Numbered from the stretch's first letter, positions 35,988 to 44,907 are shown. The stretch is DNA of 64,000 nt from Achromobacter xylosoxidans (GCF_002192695.1 NZ_MTLG01000122.1:1-64000); one strand, 5' to 3'. Notes: a model not told the origin generated them from the sequence alone. A program made the numbers and translations.

Positions 35988-37223
35988 TCAGTTGCCCAGC
36001 GGGCGGGCCAGCCATTCGCGGCCCTTGAGCATGCCGTTCCAGTAGATCCAGGGCAGCAGCGTGGCCTTGAGGAACCAGGCGCTCTTGCGCGGCACGGTCG
36101 GGTCCAGCGGGAAGGTGGGCAGCAGCTTGCCGCCGTAGCCGAACTCGGCCAGCACGATGCGGCCGCGTTCCACCGTCAGCGGGCAGGAGCCGTAGCCGTC
36201 GTACTTGACCGGCATGGCGTGGCCTTCGCGCAGCGCCAGCAGGTTCTCCGCCACCGTGACGATCTGCTTGCGCGCGGCCGCGGCGGTCTTGGCATTGCTG
36301 GTGCAAATGCCGTCGCCCAGCCCGAACACGTTGCCATGGCGCACGTGCAGCAGCGTGGACGGATCCACTTCGCACCAGCCGGCGGCGTCCGCCAGCGCGC
36401 TGTTCTTCAGGAAGTCGTGCGGGACCTGCGGCGGCACCGCGTGCAGCATGTCGAAGGATTTCTCCACGCGCGTCACCGCGCCGTCGGCGTTCTTGAGATC
36501 GAACCAGGCCTTGCGCGCCGCGCCGTCCACCGCCACCAGCGCCGAGTTGAAGGCCAGCGCGATACCGTAGCTTTCGACATAGCGCATCAGCGGCGGAACA
36601 AACGTCGGCACGCCGAACAGCGCCGCGCCGGCCAGGTCGAACTCCACGTCGATGCGGTCCAGCACGCCGCTGCGCTTCCAATGGTCGCAGGCCAGGTACA
36701 TGGCTTTCTGCGGCGCCCCGGCGCACTTGATGGGCATGGCCGGCTGCGTGAACAGCGCCTGTCCGCCCTTCAGCCCGCGCACCAGTTCCCAGGTATAGGG
36801 CGCCAGGTCATAGCGGTAATTGGAGCTGACGCCGTTCTTGCCCAGCGTGTCGGCCAGTCCCTCGACCTTGTCCCACGCCAGGCGCAGGCCGGGGCAGACG
36901 ATCAGCTGCTGATAGCTCACCGCGCGGCCGTCGGACAGCAGCACGCGGTTGGCCTCGGGTTCGAAGCCAGCCGCTGCCGCCTGCAGCCAGGTGGCGCGCC
37001 TGGGCATGACCTCGCGGGTCGGGCGCACGGTCTTGGCGATGTCGAAGGCGCCGCCGCCCACCAGGGTCCAGGCCGGCTGGTAGTAGTGCTTGTCGCTGGG
37101 TTCGATGACGCCGATCCGCAGGTCCGGACGACGGCGCAACAGGCTGGCGGTGACGCCTATGCCCGCCGATCCGCCGCCCACCACCACCACATCGAAATCG
37201 CGCTGCGCCTCTGCTGTCGGCAT
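35988..37223 (-). CDS. Sulfide:quinone oxidoreductase-like flavoprotein
   Basis: FAD-dependent membrane-associated oxidoreductase of 411 residues. The dinucleotide fold VVVGGGSAGIG is at 13-23. Cysteines at C110, C167 (MPIKCAGAPQKAMY) and C347 (YGSCPLT) match the redox positions of sulfide:quinone reductases, in which the second and third form the persulfide-carrying pair. The C-terminus holds a likely amphipathic quinone-side helix (LLPWIYWNGMLKG). In the BigR cluster it should oxidise H2S, passing sulfur to a thiol that the persulfide dioxygenase divergently encoded at 38550 then oxidises. Confidence 0.92.
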   Translation of the reverse strand: MPTAEAQRDFDVVVVGGGSAGIGVTASLLRRRPDLRIGVIEPSDKHYYQPAWTLVGGGAFDIAKTVRPTREVMPRRATWLQAAAAGFEPEANRVLLSDGRAVSYQQLIVCPGLRLAWDKVEGLADTLGKNGVSSNYRYDLAPYTWELVRGLKGGQALFTQPAMPIKCAGAPQKAMYLACDHWKRSGVLDRIDVEFDLAGAALFGVPTFVPPLMRYVESYGIALAFNSALVAVDGAARKAWFDLKNADGAVTRVEKSFDMLHAVPPQVPHDFLKNSALADAAGWCEVDPSTLLHVRHGNVFGLGDGICTSNAKTAAAARKQIVTVAENLLALREGHAMPVKYDGYGSCPLTVERGRIVLAEFGYGGKLLPTFPLDPTVPRKSAWFLKATLLPWIYWNGMLKGREWLARPLGN

Positions 37224-37241
37224 GCTTGTCTCCTCGCCGGT

Positions 37242-37661
37242 CTACCGGCTTTTGAATTTTTCCAGCACCGAAAATATCGCCATGCCTGCCGCCATGGCGG
37301 CCACGAAAATCAAGGCTTCCGGCACGCCGGCCGCCGCGGCCACCAGCGCCGGTCCCGGGCAGAAGCCGGCCAGGCCCCAACCCGCGCCGAACGCCAGGCT
37401 GCCCGCGGCCAGGCGCAAGTCCACCTGCGTGGCGGCGGGCCAGCGCAGCGGCTCGCCCGACAGGCTGACGCGGCGGCGGCGCAAGAGCGCAAAGCCCACC
37501 GCCGTGACCAGCACGGCGCCGCCCATCACAAAGGCCAGCGACGGATCCCAGGCGCCTGCCAGGTCCAGAAAGCCCAGCACCTTGGCCGGATTGGCCATGC
37601 CGGAGATGATGAGGCCCAGACCGAACACCAGGCCCGATGCGAAGGCGATCAATGCAGCCAT
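37242..37661 (-). CDS. YeeE/YedE-family half-transporter (DUF6691)
   Basis: Small membrane protein of 139 residues, one of two adjacent halves of a YeeE/YedE-type thiosulfate/sulfur transporter. It has the GMANPAKVLGFLD start of the family and GWGLAGFCPGPALVAAAAG with a conserved cysteine. It starts one base after the first half-gene's stop. Helps import sulfur species, or exchange them, for the sulfide-oxidation pathway; direction unknown. Confidence 0.88.
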   Translation of the reverse strand: MAALIAFASGLVFGLGLIISGMANPAKVLGFLDLAGAWDPSLAFVMGGAVLVTAVGFALLRRRRVSLSGEPLRWPAATQVDLRLAAGSLAFGAGWGLAGFCPGPALVAAAAGVPEALIFVAAMAAGMAIFSVLEKFKSR

Positions 37662-37662
37662 G

Positions 37663-38094
37663 TCAGAGTCCCCCCAGATGGCGGGTGACGTAGACCACGG
37701 CGAAGCCCGCAGCCATGAACAAGGCAGTGGCGGTCAGAGAGCGGCGCGATCCGCGCGACACGCCGCAGACGCCGTGGCCGCTGGTGCAACCCGAGGCATA
37801 GCGCGTGCCGATGCCGACCAGCAGGCCCGCCACGATCAGGCGCGTCGTGCCGGCCTCCACCACGACGGCAGGCAAGGCGCCGCCCAGGCGGTACAGCCAG
37901 GGCGACGCGAACAAGCCGATCAGAAAGGCCAGCCGCCACATGCCGCCGCGCTCGGGCTGAAACAGGCCGCCCAGGATGCCGCTGATGCCCGCGATGCGCC
38001 CAACCCCCGCCATCAGCAGCACGGCTGCGGCCCCGATGAGCAGGCCGCCCGCGCCAGCTGGCCAGGGAGTGAAGGCGGACCAGTCCAGGTTCAC
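37663..38094 (-). CDS. YeeE/YedE-family half-transporter
   Basis: Membrane protein of 143 residues, the other half of the transporter. GGLLIGAAAVLLMAGVGRIAGISGI opens the protein and RYASGCTSGHGVCGVSRGS (about 97-115) is the characteristic cysteine motif of the family, where Cys may carry a persulfide. Its ATG overlaps the bigR stop by four bases (ATGA), so sensor and transporter are coupled. Confidence 0.9.
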   Translation of the reverse strand: MNLDWSAFTPWPAGAGGLLIGAAAVLLMAGVGRIAGISGILGGLFQPERGGMWRLAFLIGLFASPWLYRLGGALPAVVVEAGTTRLIVAGLLVGIGTRYASGCTSGHGVCGVSRGSRRSLTATALFMAAGFAVVYVTRHLGGL

Positions 38095-38426
38095 TTGAGT
38101 GACTCCATGGCGCGGCCGCAGTACAAACTCGATAGCGTCTTCATCACCTGGCTGACCTCGAAACTGGCCATCTGGTAGTAGACGTACTTGCCCTCGCGCC
38201 GGGTCGCGACCAGGCCTTCATCGCGCAGCACGCCCAGTTGCTGGGACAAGGTAGGCTGGCGGATGCCGGTCAGCGATTCGAGTTCGCTCACGTTGCGTTC
38301 GTTCTGGACCAGTTGGCACAGCAGCAGCAGGCGGTCTTCGTTGGCCAGCGCCTTGAGCAGCGCGCAGGCCTGGGAGGCGGATTCGCGCAGGACAGCGACT
38401 TCGCACTCGGTCAGGGCGTCATTCAT
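38091..38426 (-). CDS. bigR: BigR/SqrR-type ArsR-family persulfide sensor
   Basis: Winged-HTH repressor of 111 residues (HTH about 44-68, NVSELESLTGIRQPTLSQQLGVL). C37 (LLLLCQL) and C103 (SLYCGRA) are 66 residues apart, the same spacing as the C42/C108 pair through which BigR senses sulfane sulfur by forming a disulfide or tetrasulfide. Two further cysteines (C8 and C21) are N-terminal. First gene of a five-gene sulfur cluster and divergent from the persulfide dioxygenase gene, with A+T-rich dyads in between. Confidence 0.92.
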   Translation of the reverse strand: MNDALTECEVAVLRESASQACALLKALANEDRLLLLCQLVQNERNVSELESLTGIRQPTLSQQLGVLRDEGLVATRREGKYVYYQMASFEVSQVMKTLSSLYCGRAMESLK

Positions 38427-38462
38427 TTGATGCGTATCAATCGGCGTGGGAGAGTTTGATCA

Positions 38463-38498
38463 TTATATTGACCAATATAATATCCAACAATATTATTG
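38463..38498. promoter_or_regulatory. BigR operator region
   Basis: TTATATT-GACC-AATATAA (38463-38480) is a perfect 7-bp dyad in an otherwise GC-rich region, and CAAT-ATT-ATTG (38488-38498) is a second, weaker one. The first resembles published BigR boxes in its A+T character and lies in the gap between bigR and the dioxygenase gene, so one bound repressor could switch both directions. Confidence 0.7.
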
Positions 38499-38549
38499 AA
38501 ATGCATAGAGTGTTTCATCTTGCAGCGACTCGCTGCGACGCGAGCGTCC

Positions 38550-39413
38550 ATGTCTCCCCAGATCCAGGCTTTTTTCGATCCCGTCACCGCCACCGTCACC
38601 TACGTCGTGCATGAGCCCGCGCCGGGCGGCGCCTGCGCCATCATCGACTCGGTGCTGGATTACGATCCCAAGTCCGGCCGCAGCAGCACCGCCAGCGCCG
38701 ACCGCGTGGCGGAGTACGTGCGCCAGCACGGCCTGAAGACCGAATGGCTGCTGGAAACCCATGCCCATGCCGACCACCTGTCGGCGGCGCCCTACCTGCA
38801 GCGGCAGCTCGGCGGGGTCATCGCCATCGGCCAGAGCATCCAGACCGTGCAGGGCGTGTTCAAGAAGATCTTCAACCTGGAGCCGGAATTCCAGCTGGAC
38901 GGCTCGCAGTTCGGCCATCTGTTCGCCGACGGCGAGACCTTCCGCATCGGCGCGCTGACGGCGCAGGCCATCCACGTGCCCGGCCACACGCCGGCCGACA
39001 TGGCCTACCTGATCGGCGACGCGGCCTTCGTCGGCGACACGCTGTTCATGCCTGACGTGGGCACGGCGCGCTGCGACTTTCCCGGCGGCGACGCGCATCA
39101 GCTGTACCGTTCCATTCAGCGCCTGTTGAGCCTGCCCGCCGACACGCGGCTGCATATGTGCCACGACTACCCGCCCGCCGGCCGCGTGGCGTCCTGGCAG
39201 ACCACGGTGGCCGAACAGCGCCGCGCCAATATCCACGTGCGCGACGGCGTCGGCGAAGAAGACTTCGTGGCCATGCGCACGCGGCGCGACGCCACGCTCT
39301 CCATGCCCACCCTGATCCTGCCCGCGATCCAGGTGAACATCCGCGCCGGCCACTTCCCGCCACCCGAGGACAACGGCGTGCGCTACCTGAAGATCCCCGT
39401 CGACGCGCTCTGA
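38550..39413 (+). CDS. blh: Persulfide dioxygenase, metallo-beta-lactamase fold (Blh/ETHE1-like)
   Basis: Non-haem iron dioxygenase that oxidises glutathione persulfide to sulfite. ATG 38550 gives 287 residues (MSPQIQAFFDPVTATVTYVV); the frame to 38496 runs over the operator. Metal-binding motif THAHADHLSA lies at about 70-79, with further histidines in VPGHTPADM and CHDYPP. Divergent from bigR. Its role is to remove the persulfide made by the SQR-like enzyme. Confidence 0.93.
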   Translation: MSPQIQAFFDPVTATVTYVVHEPAPGGACAIIDSVLDYDPKSGRSSTASADRVAEYVRQHGLKTEWLLETHAHADHLSAAPYLQRQLGGVIAIGQSIQTVQGVFKKIFNLEPEFQLDGSQFGHLFADGETFRIGALTAQAIHVPGHTPADMAYLIGDAAFVGDTLFMPDVGTARCDFPGGDAHQLYRSIQRLLSLPADTRLHMCHDYPPAGRVASWQTTVAEQRRANIHVRDGVGEEDFVAMRTRRDATLSMPTLILPAIQVNIRAGHFPPPEDNGVRYLKIPVDAL

Positions 39414-39508
39414 GCGCGGCGGCAGGCGCCGCGATCCGGGCTTGCGCGCCCGGGGCTTATCCCGCAAGATCGTCCGATCGCAGAATTGCCGATCAGACGG
39501 ATCTCCCC

Positions 39509-40975
39509 ATGTTTGCAGAAGCCGAAGCCGACCCCAGCCTGTCCAAGGAAGAATTCAAGCCGCTGGAAGCGAAGCTGCGCGTCGCTTTGCTGAACGCGCA
39601 GTACCAGCGCCTGCAGAAGGCCGACAAGACGCTGCTGGTGGTCATCGCCGGCATCGACGGCGCCGGCAAGGGCGCCACCGTCAACCTGCTGAACGAATGG
39701 ATGGATCCGCGCCACATCAAGACGCTGGCCTATGGGCCGCGCGAAGGCGCCGCGCTGGAGCGTCCACCCTTCTGGCGCTACTGGAACGACCTGCCGCCCA
39801 AGGGCAGCACCGGCATCGTGTTCGGCTCCTGGTACGCGCCGCTGCTGCTAGAGGCGACGCGCAAGAAGCCCGACCAGAACAGCATCGAGGCGCAGGCCGC
39901 CGCGATCCGCCACTTCGAGGCCATGCTGGCCGCCGAGGGCGTGCAGATCGTCAAGCTCTGGTTCCATTTGTCGGCCAAGGCGCAGAAAGAGCGGGCCCAG
40001 CGCCTGCTCGCCAGCCCGGAGACCTCCTGGCAGGTCAGCCCGATCGACCTGAAGGTCTACAAGAAGTACGACCGCATCCGCAACGCCGGCCAAGTGGTGC
40101 TGAACCGCACGGACAGCGGCCACGCCCCGTGGGTCGTGATCCCCAGCGCGGACGAAGACATGCGCGCCGCGCGTACCGCCGAAGCCGTGTTGGCCGCCAT
40201 GCGCCAGCGCGGCGTGCCGCGCATTCCGGCCGCCTTCGTGGCGCACGCCCGGACCACGCGCATCGTCGACCGCCTGGGCGAGCTGGACTACGACGCCAAG
40301 ACCGACAAGGACGACTACGAATCCGAACTGGGACTGCTGCAAGGCCGGCTCGCGCGCGCCGCGCGTTCAAAGAAGTTCCAGGACCGCTCGCTGGTGCTGG
40401 TGTTCGAAGGCCAGGACGCGGCCGGCAAGGGCGGCGCGATCCGGCGCGTGACGCATGCGCTGGACGCGCGGCAGTTCGACATCACGCCCGTGTCCGCGCC
40501 CAACAGCGAGGAACTGGCCCGGCCCTATCTGTGGCGCTTCTGGCGCCACGTGCCGCGCCACGGCCGCATCGCCATCTTCGACCGCTCCTGGTACGGCCGC
40601 GTGCTGGTCGAACGCGTCGAAAAGCTGACCGCGCCCGCCTGCTGGCGCCGCGCCTACGCCGAGATCAACGACTTCGAGGGGCAACTGGCCGCGAGCGGCG
40701 CGCTGGTGCTGAAGTTCTGGCTGGCGGTGACGCCGGACGTGCAGCTGGAGCGCTTCAAGGAACGTGAGAACTCACCCTTCAAGAACTTCAAGATCACGGC
40801 CGACGACTGGCGCAACCGCGACAAATGGAAAGACTACGCGGATGCCGCCAACGAGATGCTGGCGCGCACCGACCTCGCGCACGCGCCCTGGCATCTGGTG
40901 TCCGCCAACGACAAGCGCTACGCTCGATTGCAAGTGCTGCGACACATCGTCGAAGCCATGGAAGACCAACTCTGA
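39509..40975 (+). CDS. pap: Polyphosphate:AMP phosphotransferase (two-domain PPK2)
   Basis: Class II PPK2 enzyme that uses polyphosphate to make ADP from AMP. The 488-residue protein has two PPK2 domains in tandem: Walker A GIDGAGKG at 48-55 in the first and GQDAAGKGG at 301-309 in the second; second-domain motifs FDRSWYGRVLVERVE and EINDFEGQL follow. In characterised two-domain enzymes only the C-terminal domain is thought to be catalytic; here the first domain also keeps its Walker A. ATG 39509 is used; the longer frame from 39158 overlaps blh. Confidence 0.93.
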   Translation: MFAEAEADPSLSKEEFKPLEAKLRVALLNAQYQRLQKADKTLLVVIAGIDGAGKGATVNLLNEWMDPRHIKTLAYGPREGAALERPPFWRYWNDLPPKGSTGIVFGSWYAPLLLEATRKKPDQNSIEAQAAAIRHFEAMLAAEGVQIVKLWFHLSAKAQKERAQRLLASPETSWQVSPIDLKVYKKYDRIRNAGQVVLNRTDSGHAPWVVIPSADEDMRAARTAEAVLAAMRQRGVPRIPAAFVAHARTTRIVDRLGELDYDAKTDKDDYESELGLLQGRLARAARSKKFQDRSLVLVFEGQDAAGKGGAIRRVTHALDARQFDITPVSAPNSEELARPYLWRFWRHVPRHGRIAIFDRSWYGRVLVERVEKLTAPACWRRAYAEINDFEGQLAASGALVLKFWLAVTPDVQLERFKERENSPFKNFKITADDWRNRDKWKDYADAANEMLARTDLAHAPWHLVSANDKRYARLQVLRHIVEAMEDQL

Positions 40976-40998
40976 ATCCCGCCTGGAGGCCGCAAGCC

Positions 40999-41448
40999 AT
41001 GAGTACCGCAGAAATCCGCCCCATCGTCGCCGCCGACTTCGAAGCCTGGCTGCCGCTGTGGAAGGGCTACCAGGAGTTCTATCGCGTCAACATCGACGAC
41101 GCGGTCACGCGCAACACCTGGGCGCGCTTCCTGGACCCCGCCGAACCCATGCACGCGGCGCTGGCCTACGAAAGCGGCCGGGCGGTCGGCATGGTGCACT
41201 GGATCTTCCACCGCTCCACTTGGACCGCGGGCGACTACTGTTATCTGCAGGACCTGTACGTGGACCCGGAAGTACGCGGCACCGGCGCCGGCCGCAAGCT
41301 GATCGAGCACGTGTACGCGCAGGCCGCCGCCGCCAACTGCTCGCGCGTGTACTGGCTGACGCATGAAACCAACGCCACCGCCATCCAGCTCTACGACCGC
41401 ATCGCCGACCGTTCGGGCTTCATCCAGTACCGCAAGGTGATGCCTTGA
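40999..41448 (+). CDS. GNAT-family N-acetyltransferase
   Basis: Cytoplasmic acetyltransferase of 149 residues with the acetyl-CoA-binding block LYVDPEVRGTGAGRKLIEHVY (about 88-108) and the C-terminal NATAIQLYDRIADRSGFIQY, which resembles the aminoglycoside/diamine acetyltransferase-like branch. TGGAGG sits nine bases before the ATG. The stop overlaps the TTG start of the HIT gene by four bases. Substrate unknown. Confidence 0.88.
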   Translation: MSTAEIRPIVAADFEAWLPLWKGYQEFYRVNIDDAVTRNTWARFLDPAEPMHAALAYESGRAVGMVHWIFHRSTWTAGDYCYLQDLYVDPEVRGTGAGRKLIEHVYAQAAAANCSRVYWLTHETNATAIQLYDRIADRSGFIQYRKVMP

Positions 41449-41909
41449 GCGCGCGCGACCCCAACTGTCCGCTGTGCCAGGAAGACGGCGGCACGCTGCT
41501 GTGGCGCGGTCCGCACCTGCGCATCATCGAAGTGGACGACGCCGACTATCCGGGCTTCACCCGTGTGGTCTGGAACGGGCACCTGGCCGAGATGACCAGC
41601 CTGTCCACCCACGGCCGCGACCTGCTGATGCGGGCCGTGTACGTGGTGGAAGAAGCGCAGCAATCGGTCCTCGCGCCGGACAAGATCAACCTGGCTTCGC
41701 TGGGCAACATGGTGCCCCATCTGCACTGGCACGTGATCCCGCGCTGGCGCGGCGACCGCCACTTTCCCGATCCGATCTGGGCGGCGCCGCGCATCGCTCC
41801 CGGCGCGGAACCCGCCGAATGGAAGGAACGCCAGCAACGCCTGCAGGCGCTGCTGCCGCGCTACCGCGACCGGCTGGTCGAGGCCATGAACGCCCTGCTC
41901 TGGCACTGA
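41445..41909 (+). CDS. HIT-family nucleotide hydrolase/transferase
   Basis: 154-residue protein of the HIT superfamily, which act on nucleoside phosphoramidates, dinucleoside polyphosphates or FAD-like substrates. The triad motif HLHWHVIPRW (H-x-H-x-H, about 93-97) is present, and a C-x-x-C (NCPLCQ, 8-11) at the N-terminus recalls metal-binding members. TTG start at 41445 overlaps the GNAT stop (TTGA). The pair is translationally coupled; the joint function is unclear. Confidence 0.87.
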   Translation: MSARDPNCPLCQEDGGTLLWRGPHLRIIEVDDADYPGFTRVVWNGHLAEMTSLSTHGRDLLMRAVYVVEEAQQSVLAPDKINLASLGNMVPHLHWHVIPRWRGDRHFPDPIWAAPRIAPGAEPAEWKERQQRLQALLPRYRDRLVEAMNALLWH

Positions 41910-41922
41910 GCCGCGGCTCGTA

Positions 41923-43080
41923 TCAGGCGGCGCGCGCCGGCCCCCGCAGTTCCGCCAGCCAGCCAGCATAAGCCTGTTCAACCAGGCCGGCTGTGCGTTC
42001 GGCGGAAAACAGGCCTTGCCCCCGGATCAGCTCGCGGCCCGCTTCGCCCATGCGGCGGCGCAAAGCCGGGTCGGCCAGCAGGCTTTCCAGTGCCGCCGCC
42101 AGCGCCGCAGGATCGCCGGGCGGCACCAACAGGCCGGTCACGCCGGCCTGCATGGTTTCGGGCACGCCGCCCACGTCGGTGCCGATGACCGGCACCCCCA
42201 TGGCCGCGGCCTCGATGAAGACGGTGCCCAGCGCCTCGCGCAGCGTCGGCAGCGCAAACACGTCGAAGGCGGTCAGGACATTGCCGATGTCGTCGCGTCG
42301 GCCGGTGAAATGAACGCGCTGCGCCAGGCCCAATGCCGCCACCTGCGCCTGCAGCTGCCCCGCCATGGGCTGGCCCTCGCCCACCAGCACCAGATGCGCC
42401 GTCGGAAACGTGGCGGCGATACGCTGGAACGCATCGATCAGGTCGCAATGCCCCTTGTCCGCCCGCATGACGGCCACGCAGCCGACCACCAGCGCATCCT
42501 CCGGCAGGCCGAGTTCACGCCTGACGCAGACGCCGCCATGCACCTGGGGCAGCACCACCGGCGAATGGATGGTGGCGATGGCCTCTGGCCGCGCGCCGCC
42601 GTCCAGCAGCTGGCCGCGCACGTAGCGGCTGACGGCGATGACGCGATGCGCCAGCCAGGTATAGGCGTAGAGCGAATTGATGGGCTTGGCCAGATGGCGC
42701 GTGCGCACGATGAGAGGCGTGCCGGCCAGGCGTGCCGCAAACGCGCCCAGGACCGTATCGCGGCGGCTGTGCGTATTGACCACGTCGAAGCGCCCGCGGC
42801 GCAACAGCCGGCGCACGAACGCGACGCCGCGCGTGAAGTTGAGCGGGCCATCCATGGGAATGAGGTGCACCGTGAAACCGGCCTCGCGCAAGCGCTTGCC
42901 CAGTTCCGCCTCCGGCTGGCAGACCGCTTCCAGATGATGGCCGCGCTCACGCATGGCTATCATTTCCTTGTAGATGCAGAACTCCTGGCCGCCGAACGAG
43001 GTGGCCGCTTCGGTGTGCAGGATGCGCAGGCGCGCGTCGGGGCCGGGCCGGTTCTGGAGGGATTCGATGGAATTCGGCAT
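41923..43080 (-). CDS. Family-4 glycosyltransferase
   Basis: GT-B fold glycosyltransferase of 385 residues. ATG 43080 gives MPNSIESLQNRPGP; the frame to 43215 overlaps the upstream gene. N-terminal acceptor-domain strand ILHTEAATSFGGQE; the donor-domain retaining-enzyme motif E-x7-E is seen as EALGTVFIEAAAMGVPVIGT (about 304-323). Its neighbours are not polysaccharide genes, so it looks like an isolated LPS or capsule enzyme. Starts three bases from the stop of an unknown protein on the same strand. Acceptor sugar unknown. Confidence 0.9.
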   Translation of the reverse strand: MPNSIESLQNRPGPDARLRILHTEAATSFGGQEFCIYKEMIAMRERGHHLEAVCQPEAELGKRLREAGFTVHLIPMDGPLNFTRGVAFVRRLLRRGRFDVVNTHSRRDTVLGAFAARLAGTPLIVRTRHLAKPINSLYAYTWLAHRVIAVSRYVRGQLLDGGARPEAIATIHSPVVLPQVHGGVCVRRELGLPEDALVVGCVAVMRADKGHCDLIDAFQRIAATFPTAHLVLVGEGQPMAGQLQAQVAALGLAQRVHFTGRRDDIGNVLTAFDVFALPTLREALGTVFIEAAAMGVPVIGTDVGGVPETMQAGVTGLLVPPGDPAALAAALESLLADPALRRRMGEAGRELIRGQGLFSAERTAGLVEQAYAGWLAELRGPARAA

Positions 43081-43082
43081 GA

Positions 43083-43460
43083 TCAGGACTGGCCGCCTTG
43101 GGAGGCGTCCGCGCCGCTCCAGCAACGGCCCTGCGACAACAGGTAGGCTTCCAGGTAGGCGATGTCTTCCTGCTCCAGCGCCGCGGCGCCCACGCTGGCG
43201 CGGTCGCGCGGGCATTCGGCAGCGTGCAGCCGGCCATCGGACCAGACGCGCACGGAACCGGTGCGGGACAGATCGAAGCGCGCCCCGGCCCGCGCCCAGT
43301 CCAGCAGGCGCGTGCTGGGGATCAGTTGGCGGGTCTGATAGACGCCGTGAGGACTCCGGGCCGCAGGCGCCGTGAGCGCATCGCCCACATCCACCAGGCG
43401 GCTCGCGGCGCCAGGCTTGGCGGGCGTGTAGGTCAATACCGTAAGAGGACGTAATGGCAT
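43083..43460 (-). CDS. Hypothetical protein, coupled to the glycosyltransferase
   Basis: I do not recognise this protein. ATG 43460 gives 125 residues (MPLRPLTVLTYTPAKPG); a TTG at 43538 would lengthen it to 151, and neither has a good Shine-Dalgarno. No signal peptide or membrane segment is seen. A basic-to-mixed N-terminal half is followed by RLLDWARAGARFDLSRTGS and acidic ALEQEDIAYLEAYLL near the end. It stops two bases before the glycosyltransferase ATG, so both are one transcript. Reality supported by codon usage and by spacing, not by family. Confidence 0.6.
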   Translation of the reverse strand: MPLRPLTVLTYTPAKPGAASRLVDVGDALTAPAARSPHGVYQTRQLIPSTRLLDWARAGARFDLSRTGSVRVWSDGRLHAAECPRDRASVGAAALEQEDIAYLEAYLLSQGRCWSGADASQGGQS

Positions 43461-43572
43461 TTGGCTAGCAAGAGTCGCCAGGCGGCCTTGCAAGCCAGGA
43501 CTGGTCGGGATTCGAGGGAGAGTTTGGTCGCCGGACAAGCAACGCCAACAATTCGACGCTGATGAGCTGTTT

Positions 43573-43641
43573 TTTCAAATAATTGAAAGATGTTCGACGA
43601 AGTAGAAGAATCCCGAAATACTAATTCAGGTAAAATTCAGG
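43573..43641. promoter_or_regulatory. Upstream region of nhaA: dyad and direct repeats
   Basis: TTTCAA-ATAA-TTGAAA (43573-43588) is a perfect 6-bp dyad, and ATTCAGG occurs twice in tandem (43624-43630, 43635-43641) with an 11-bp period, one helical turn. Both lie in an A+T-rich patch before nhaA and could bind a regulator. No regulator gene is adjacent. Confidence 0.4.
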
Positions 43642-43686
43642 AATGAAACGCGCATCTTATCAAAACGTAAGCAAGGGCGGTACTGC

Positions 43687-44907
43687 ATGAATTTCCAGGC
43701 CGTCCCTCCTCAAAAGCCGGTCTCGTTCCTGCAATCGTTCCTCCGTTCCGAAGCGCTGGGCGGCTATGTCCTGATGCTGGCCGCACTCGTCGCGCTGGTG
43801 GTGGCCAACAGCCCGGCAGCGCCCGCCTACTTCAACGTGCTGGAGACCAAGCTCGGCTTTCACGTAGGTCCGGTCCTGCTCAAGGAAACCGTGCTGCACT
43901 GGATCAACGACGGCCTGATGGCGGTGTTCTTCCTGCTGGTCGGGCTTGAGATCAAGCGTGAAGTCCTGGACGGCCAACTGCGCGGCGCCGCCCGCATCGT
44001 GCTGCCCGGCATCGCCGCCCTGGGCGGCATGGCGCTGCCTGCGCTGATCTACGTGCTGATCAACTACGGCAGCCCCGACACCTTACGCGGCTGGGCCATT
44101 CCGGCCGCGACCGACATCGCCTTCGCGCTGGGCATCCTGGCGCTATTGGGCAGCCGCGTACCGACCTCGCTGAAGATCTTCCTGACGGCGCTGGCCATCC
44201 TGGACGACCTGGGCGCCATCGTCATCATCGCCTTGTTCTATACCGCCGAACTCAATGTGTTCGCGCTGAGCATGGCGGGCGCCCTGCTCGCCTGCCTGTT
44301 CTGCCTGAACCGCGCAGGCGTGCTGCGCCTGACGCCCTACCTGCTGATCGGCGCCGTGCTGTGGTACTTCGTCCTGAAGTCCGGCGTGCATGCCACGCTG
44401 GCTGGCGTGGCGCTGGCGCTGACCATTCCGCTGCGCCCGCAGAACCAGGGCCATCCGGGCGCGCATTCGCCCCTGCATGTGCTGGAACATGCGCTGCACA
44501 AGCCGGTCGCCCTGCTGATCGTGCCGATTTTCGGCTTCGCCAACGCCGGCGTGTCCTTCGCCGGCATGGGCCTGGGCAGCCTGGCGCAGCCGGTGCCCCT
44601 GGGCGTGGCGCTGGGCCTGTTCCTGGGCAAGCAGCTGGGCGTGTTCGGTTTTGCCTGGCTGGCCATCAAGAGCGGCATCGCCACCCTGCCGCGCCACGCC
44701 AGCTACATGCAGCTGTATGGCGTGTCGCTGCTGTGCGGCATCGGCTTCACCATGAGCCTGTTCATCGGCGCCCTGGCGTTCAGCGATCCGGCCGCCATCG
44801 ACGCCACCAAGATCGGGGTGCTGACGGGCTCGCTGGCGTCCGCCGTGGTCGGCTTCCTGGTGCTGCGCGCTTGCGGCACGCGCGCTGATGCCGCGGAAAA
44901 TCCTTGA
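43687..44907 (+). CDS. nhaA: Na+/H+ antiporter NhaA
   Basis: Inner-membrane antiporter that exports Na+ in exchange for protons, of 406 residues and about 12 helices. D173-D174 in [13 protein letters not shown] are equivalent to the D163/D164 ion-binding pair of E. coli NhaA, and T142-D143 in [11 protein letters not shown] matches the broken-helix T132/D133. A soluble N-terminal tail of about 18 residues precedes the first helix. No nhaR-like regulator lies beside it. Confidence 0.96.
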   Translation: MNFQAVPPQKPVSFLQSFLRSEALGGYVLMLAALVALVVANSPAAPAYFNVLETKLGFHVGPVLLKETVLHWINDGLMAVFFLLVGLEIKREVLDGQLRGAARIVLPGIAALGGMALPALIYVLINYGSPDTLRGWAIPAATDIAFALGILALLGSRVPTSLKIFLTALAILDDLGAIVIIALFYTAELNVFALSMAGALLACLFCLNRAGVLRLTPYLLIGAVLWYFVLKSGVHATLAGVALALTIPLRPQNQGHPGAHSPLHVLEHALHKPVALLIVPIFGFANAGVSFAGMGLGSLAQPVPLGVALGLFLGKQLGVFGFAWLAIKSGIATLPRHASYMQLYGVSLLCGIGFTMSLFIGALAFSDPAAIDATKIGVLTGSLASAVVGFLVLRACGTRADAAENP

